DNA of 5,788 nt from a bacterium (lineage in GTDB: Bacteria > Planctomycetota > Planctomycetia > Pirellulales > Pirellulaceae), in assembly GCA_030432015.1 (NCBI GenBank), contig JAUIHJ010000552.1, positions 1-5,788 of the forward strand, given 5' to 3'. This document shows positions 5,003 to 5,788 of the stretch, piece after piece (the stretch's first letter is position 1; each line of letters opens with the position of its first letter). The notes under the pieces are model-generated. The model did no database searches. It saw only the letters and a list, made by a program, of their open reading frames with translations, and was not told where the DNA came from. A program made the translations under genes and the position numbers.

Positions 5003-5788
5003 CTACTTGGCAGGCACGATCGTGACCTGGACACCTTCAACCCAATGCTTGTGCTCGTCCGTGTAGTACAGATAGGCGCGGCTTGGCGGCGCGCGGTAGA
5101 CACCGGGTACGGCAGCCACCAAACTCAACGGCACGCGAACCCGCTGTTCCCCATCCAGGACCCGCCAGTACAAGATCACCTCGCGGCCACGGACCTCGTA
5201 GGCCGCGATGAGCCCCTGCTTGACCGCTTCCTTGAGCTGGTCATGCCGGACTTCCAATCCGCCCGGGATCCCGACGATTGCCGTCGGTGTCGGCACACGT
5301 TGATCCGAACGATTGACGACCACGACTTCAACGTCGGTCGTGGCCCCTTCGCGAATCCTGACATCCGCCAGCTTCACCTGCAGATGCAACTGGCAATCGG
5401 GCGACGACGGCGGCTGCAGCCGATTGTAATTGACGTTGATCACGCAGGGCATTTCACTCCCGCCCTTCATCCGCAGTTCGACCTGATGTCGGCCCGGCTC
5501 GAGGTGGCTGGCAAAGTCCGGCAAGTGAAGGCTGCCGTGGGTGCCGTCGTCAAATGCCAATGGCTCGCCAATTGGTTGACCATCAATCCACACAGCGACA
5601 TCACCGCTCGCACGCGGCTTGGCTCGAAGTTGGTCGTACGCCACGATGGCGCGTAGCGCCAGCACGGTCGATTGCGTCGAGCCAAAGCGGCCCGCCTGGC
5701 ACACCTCCGCCAGGTAGCGGATCCCCCGTTCGACCTGCCCGAGGTAGCTGGGATTCTTCATCCAAGCGGTCATCGCCAGCGCGGTCGT
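5003..5788 (-). CDS. Alpha-2-macroglobulin family protein, C-terminal fragment
   Basis: The minus-strand frame is open from the window edge (visible start TTALAMTAWMKNPSY) to TAG at 5005-5003, giving the last 261 residues of a larger protein. An internal ATG at 5773 is not the start, because the frame and the helical-repeat sequence continue into the edge. Visible residues 1-55 resemble the end of the alpha-alpha toroid (thioester) domain, including GRFGSTQSTVLALRAIVAYD (33-52). Residues 59-123 look like a beta-rich CUB-like domain. Residues 130-261 resemble the receptor-binding-like terminal domain, with VEVVVVNRSDQRVPTPTAIV, IPGGLEV, and PPSRAYLYYTDEHKHWVEGV near the end. Family members are large secreted or periplasmic proteins, some of which trap proteases through a Cys-Gln thioester. 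That site would lie upstream of the visible part, so its presence cannot be judged. No C-terminal membrane anchor is visible. Confidence 0.82.
   Translation of the reverse strand, partial: TTALAMTAWMKNPSYLGQVERGIRYLAEVCQAGRFGSTQSTVLALRAIVAYDQLRAKPRASGDVAVWIDGQPIGEPLAFDDGTHGSLHLPDFASHLEPGRHQVELRMKGGSEMPCVINVNYNRLQPPSSPDCQLHLQVKLADVRIREGATTDVEVVVVNRSDQRVPTPTAIVGIPGGLEVRHDQLKEAVKQGLIAAYEVRGREVILYWRVLDGEQRVRVPLSLVAAVPGVYRAPPSRAYLYYTDEHKHWVEGVQVTIVPAK

Noticed and set aside
5045..5656. Plus-strand open frame of 203 residues opposite the macroglobulin gene
   Set aside because: Antisense to a recognisable conserved domain, with no motif of its own.

Overview
The window reads as ordinary chromosomal DNA from a GC-rich bacterium, most likely a planctomycete of the Pirellula/Rhodopirellula kind. 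This assignment is an inference from remembered families: a short CxxC protein beginning MIHFSCDRCKR, a conserved HNH protein, an actinobacterial-type LeuB, a large alpha-2-macroglobulin relative, sparse gene packing and short interspersed TAGCCC-type repeats. No database search was possible. I see no transposase, integrase, phage gene, CRISPR array, tRNA or rRNA.

Layout. Positions 1-234 (+) are the C-terminal end of enolase-phosphatase E1 (methionine salvage), ending inside a 13-bp tandem repeat. Positions 235-628 are non-coding. They hold two copies of a 17-bp repeat, a good sigma70-like promoter (432-459) and a long leader able to form hairpins. Positions 629-1675 (+) encode an unrecognised protein with a signal peptide. 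Positions 1676-1866 separate it from the convergent leuB gene (2949-1867, -), which has a GTG start forced by an in-frame stop just upstream and its own promoter (3043-3015, -). Upstream of leuB on the same strand is a two-gene unit with a 12-bp gap: a small double-CxxC acidic protein (3989-3684, -) and a membrane-anchored staphylococcal-nuclease-like protein (3671-3126, -). A 333-bp divergent region (3990-4322) separates this unit from an HNH endonuclease-family gene (4323-4958, +), whose leader holds two strong hairpins. The HNH gene converges on the 3' end of an alpha-2-macroglobulin-family gene (5788-5003, -), cut by the window edge.

The genes do not form one evident pathway. LeuB acts in leucine synthesis and MtnC in methionine salvage. 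The nuclease, the secreted unknown protein and the macroglobulin relative are probably envelope or extracytoplasmic proteins. I found no convincing new multi-gene system. The most specific oddities are at residue level: LeuB carries the Lys-Tyr pair that marks NADP-dependent isocitrate dehydrogenase where NAD-dependent LeuB has Asp-Ile, and the nuclease has Asn at a calcium-ligand Asp position.
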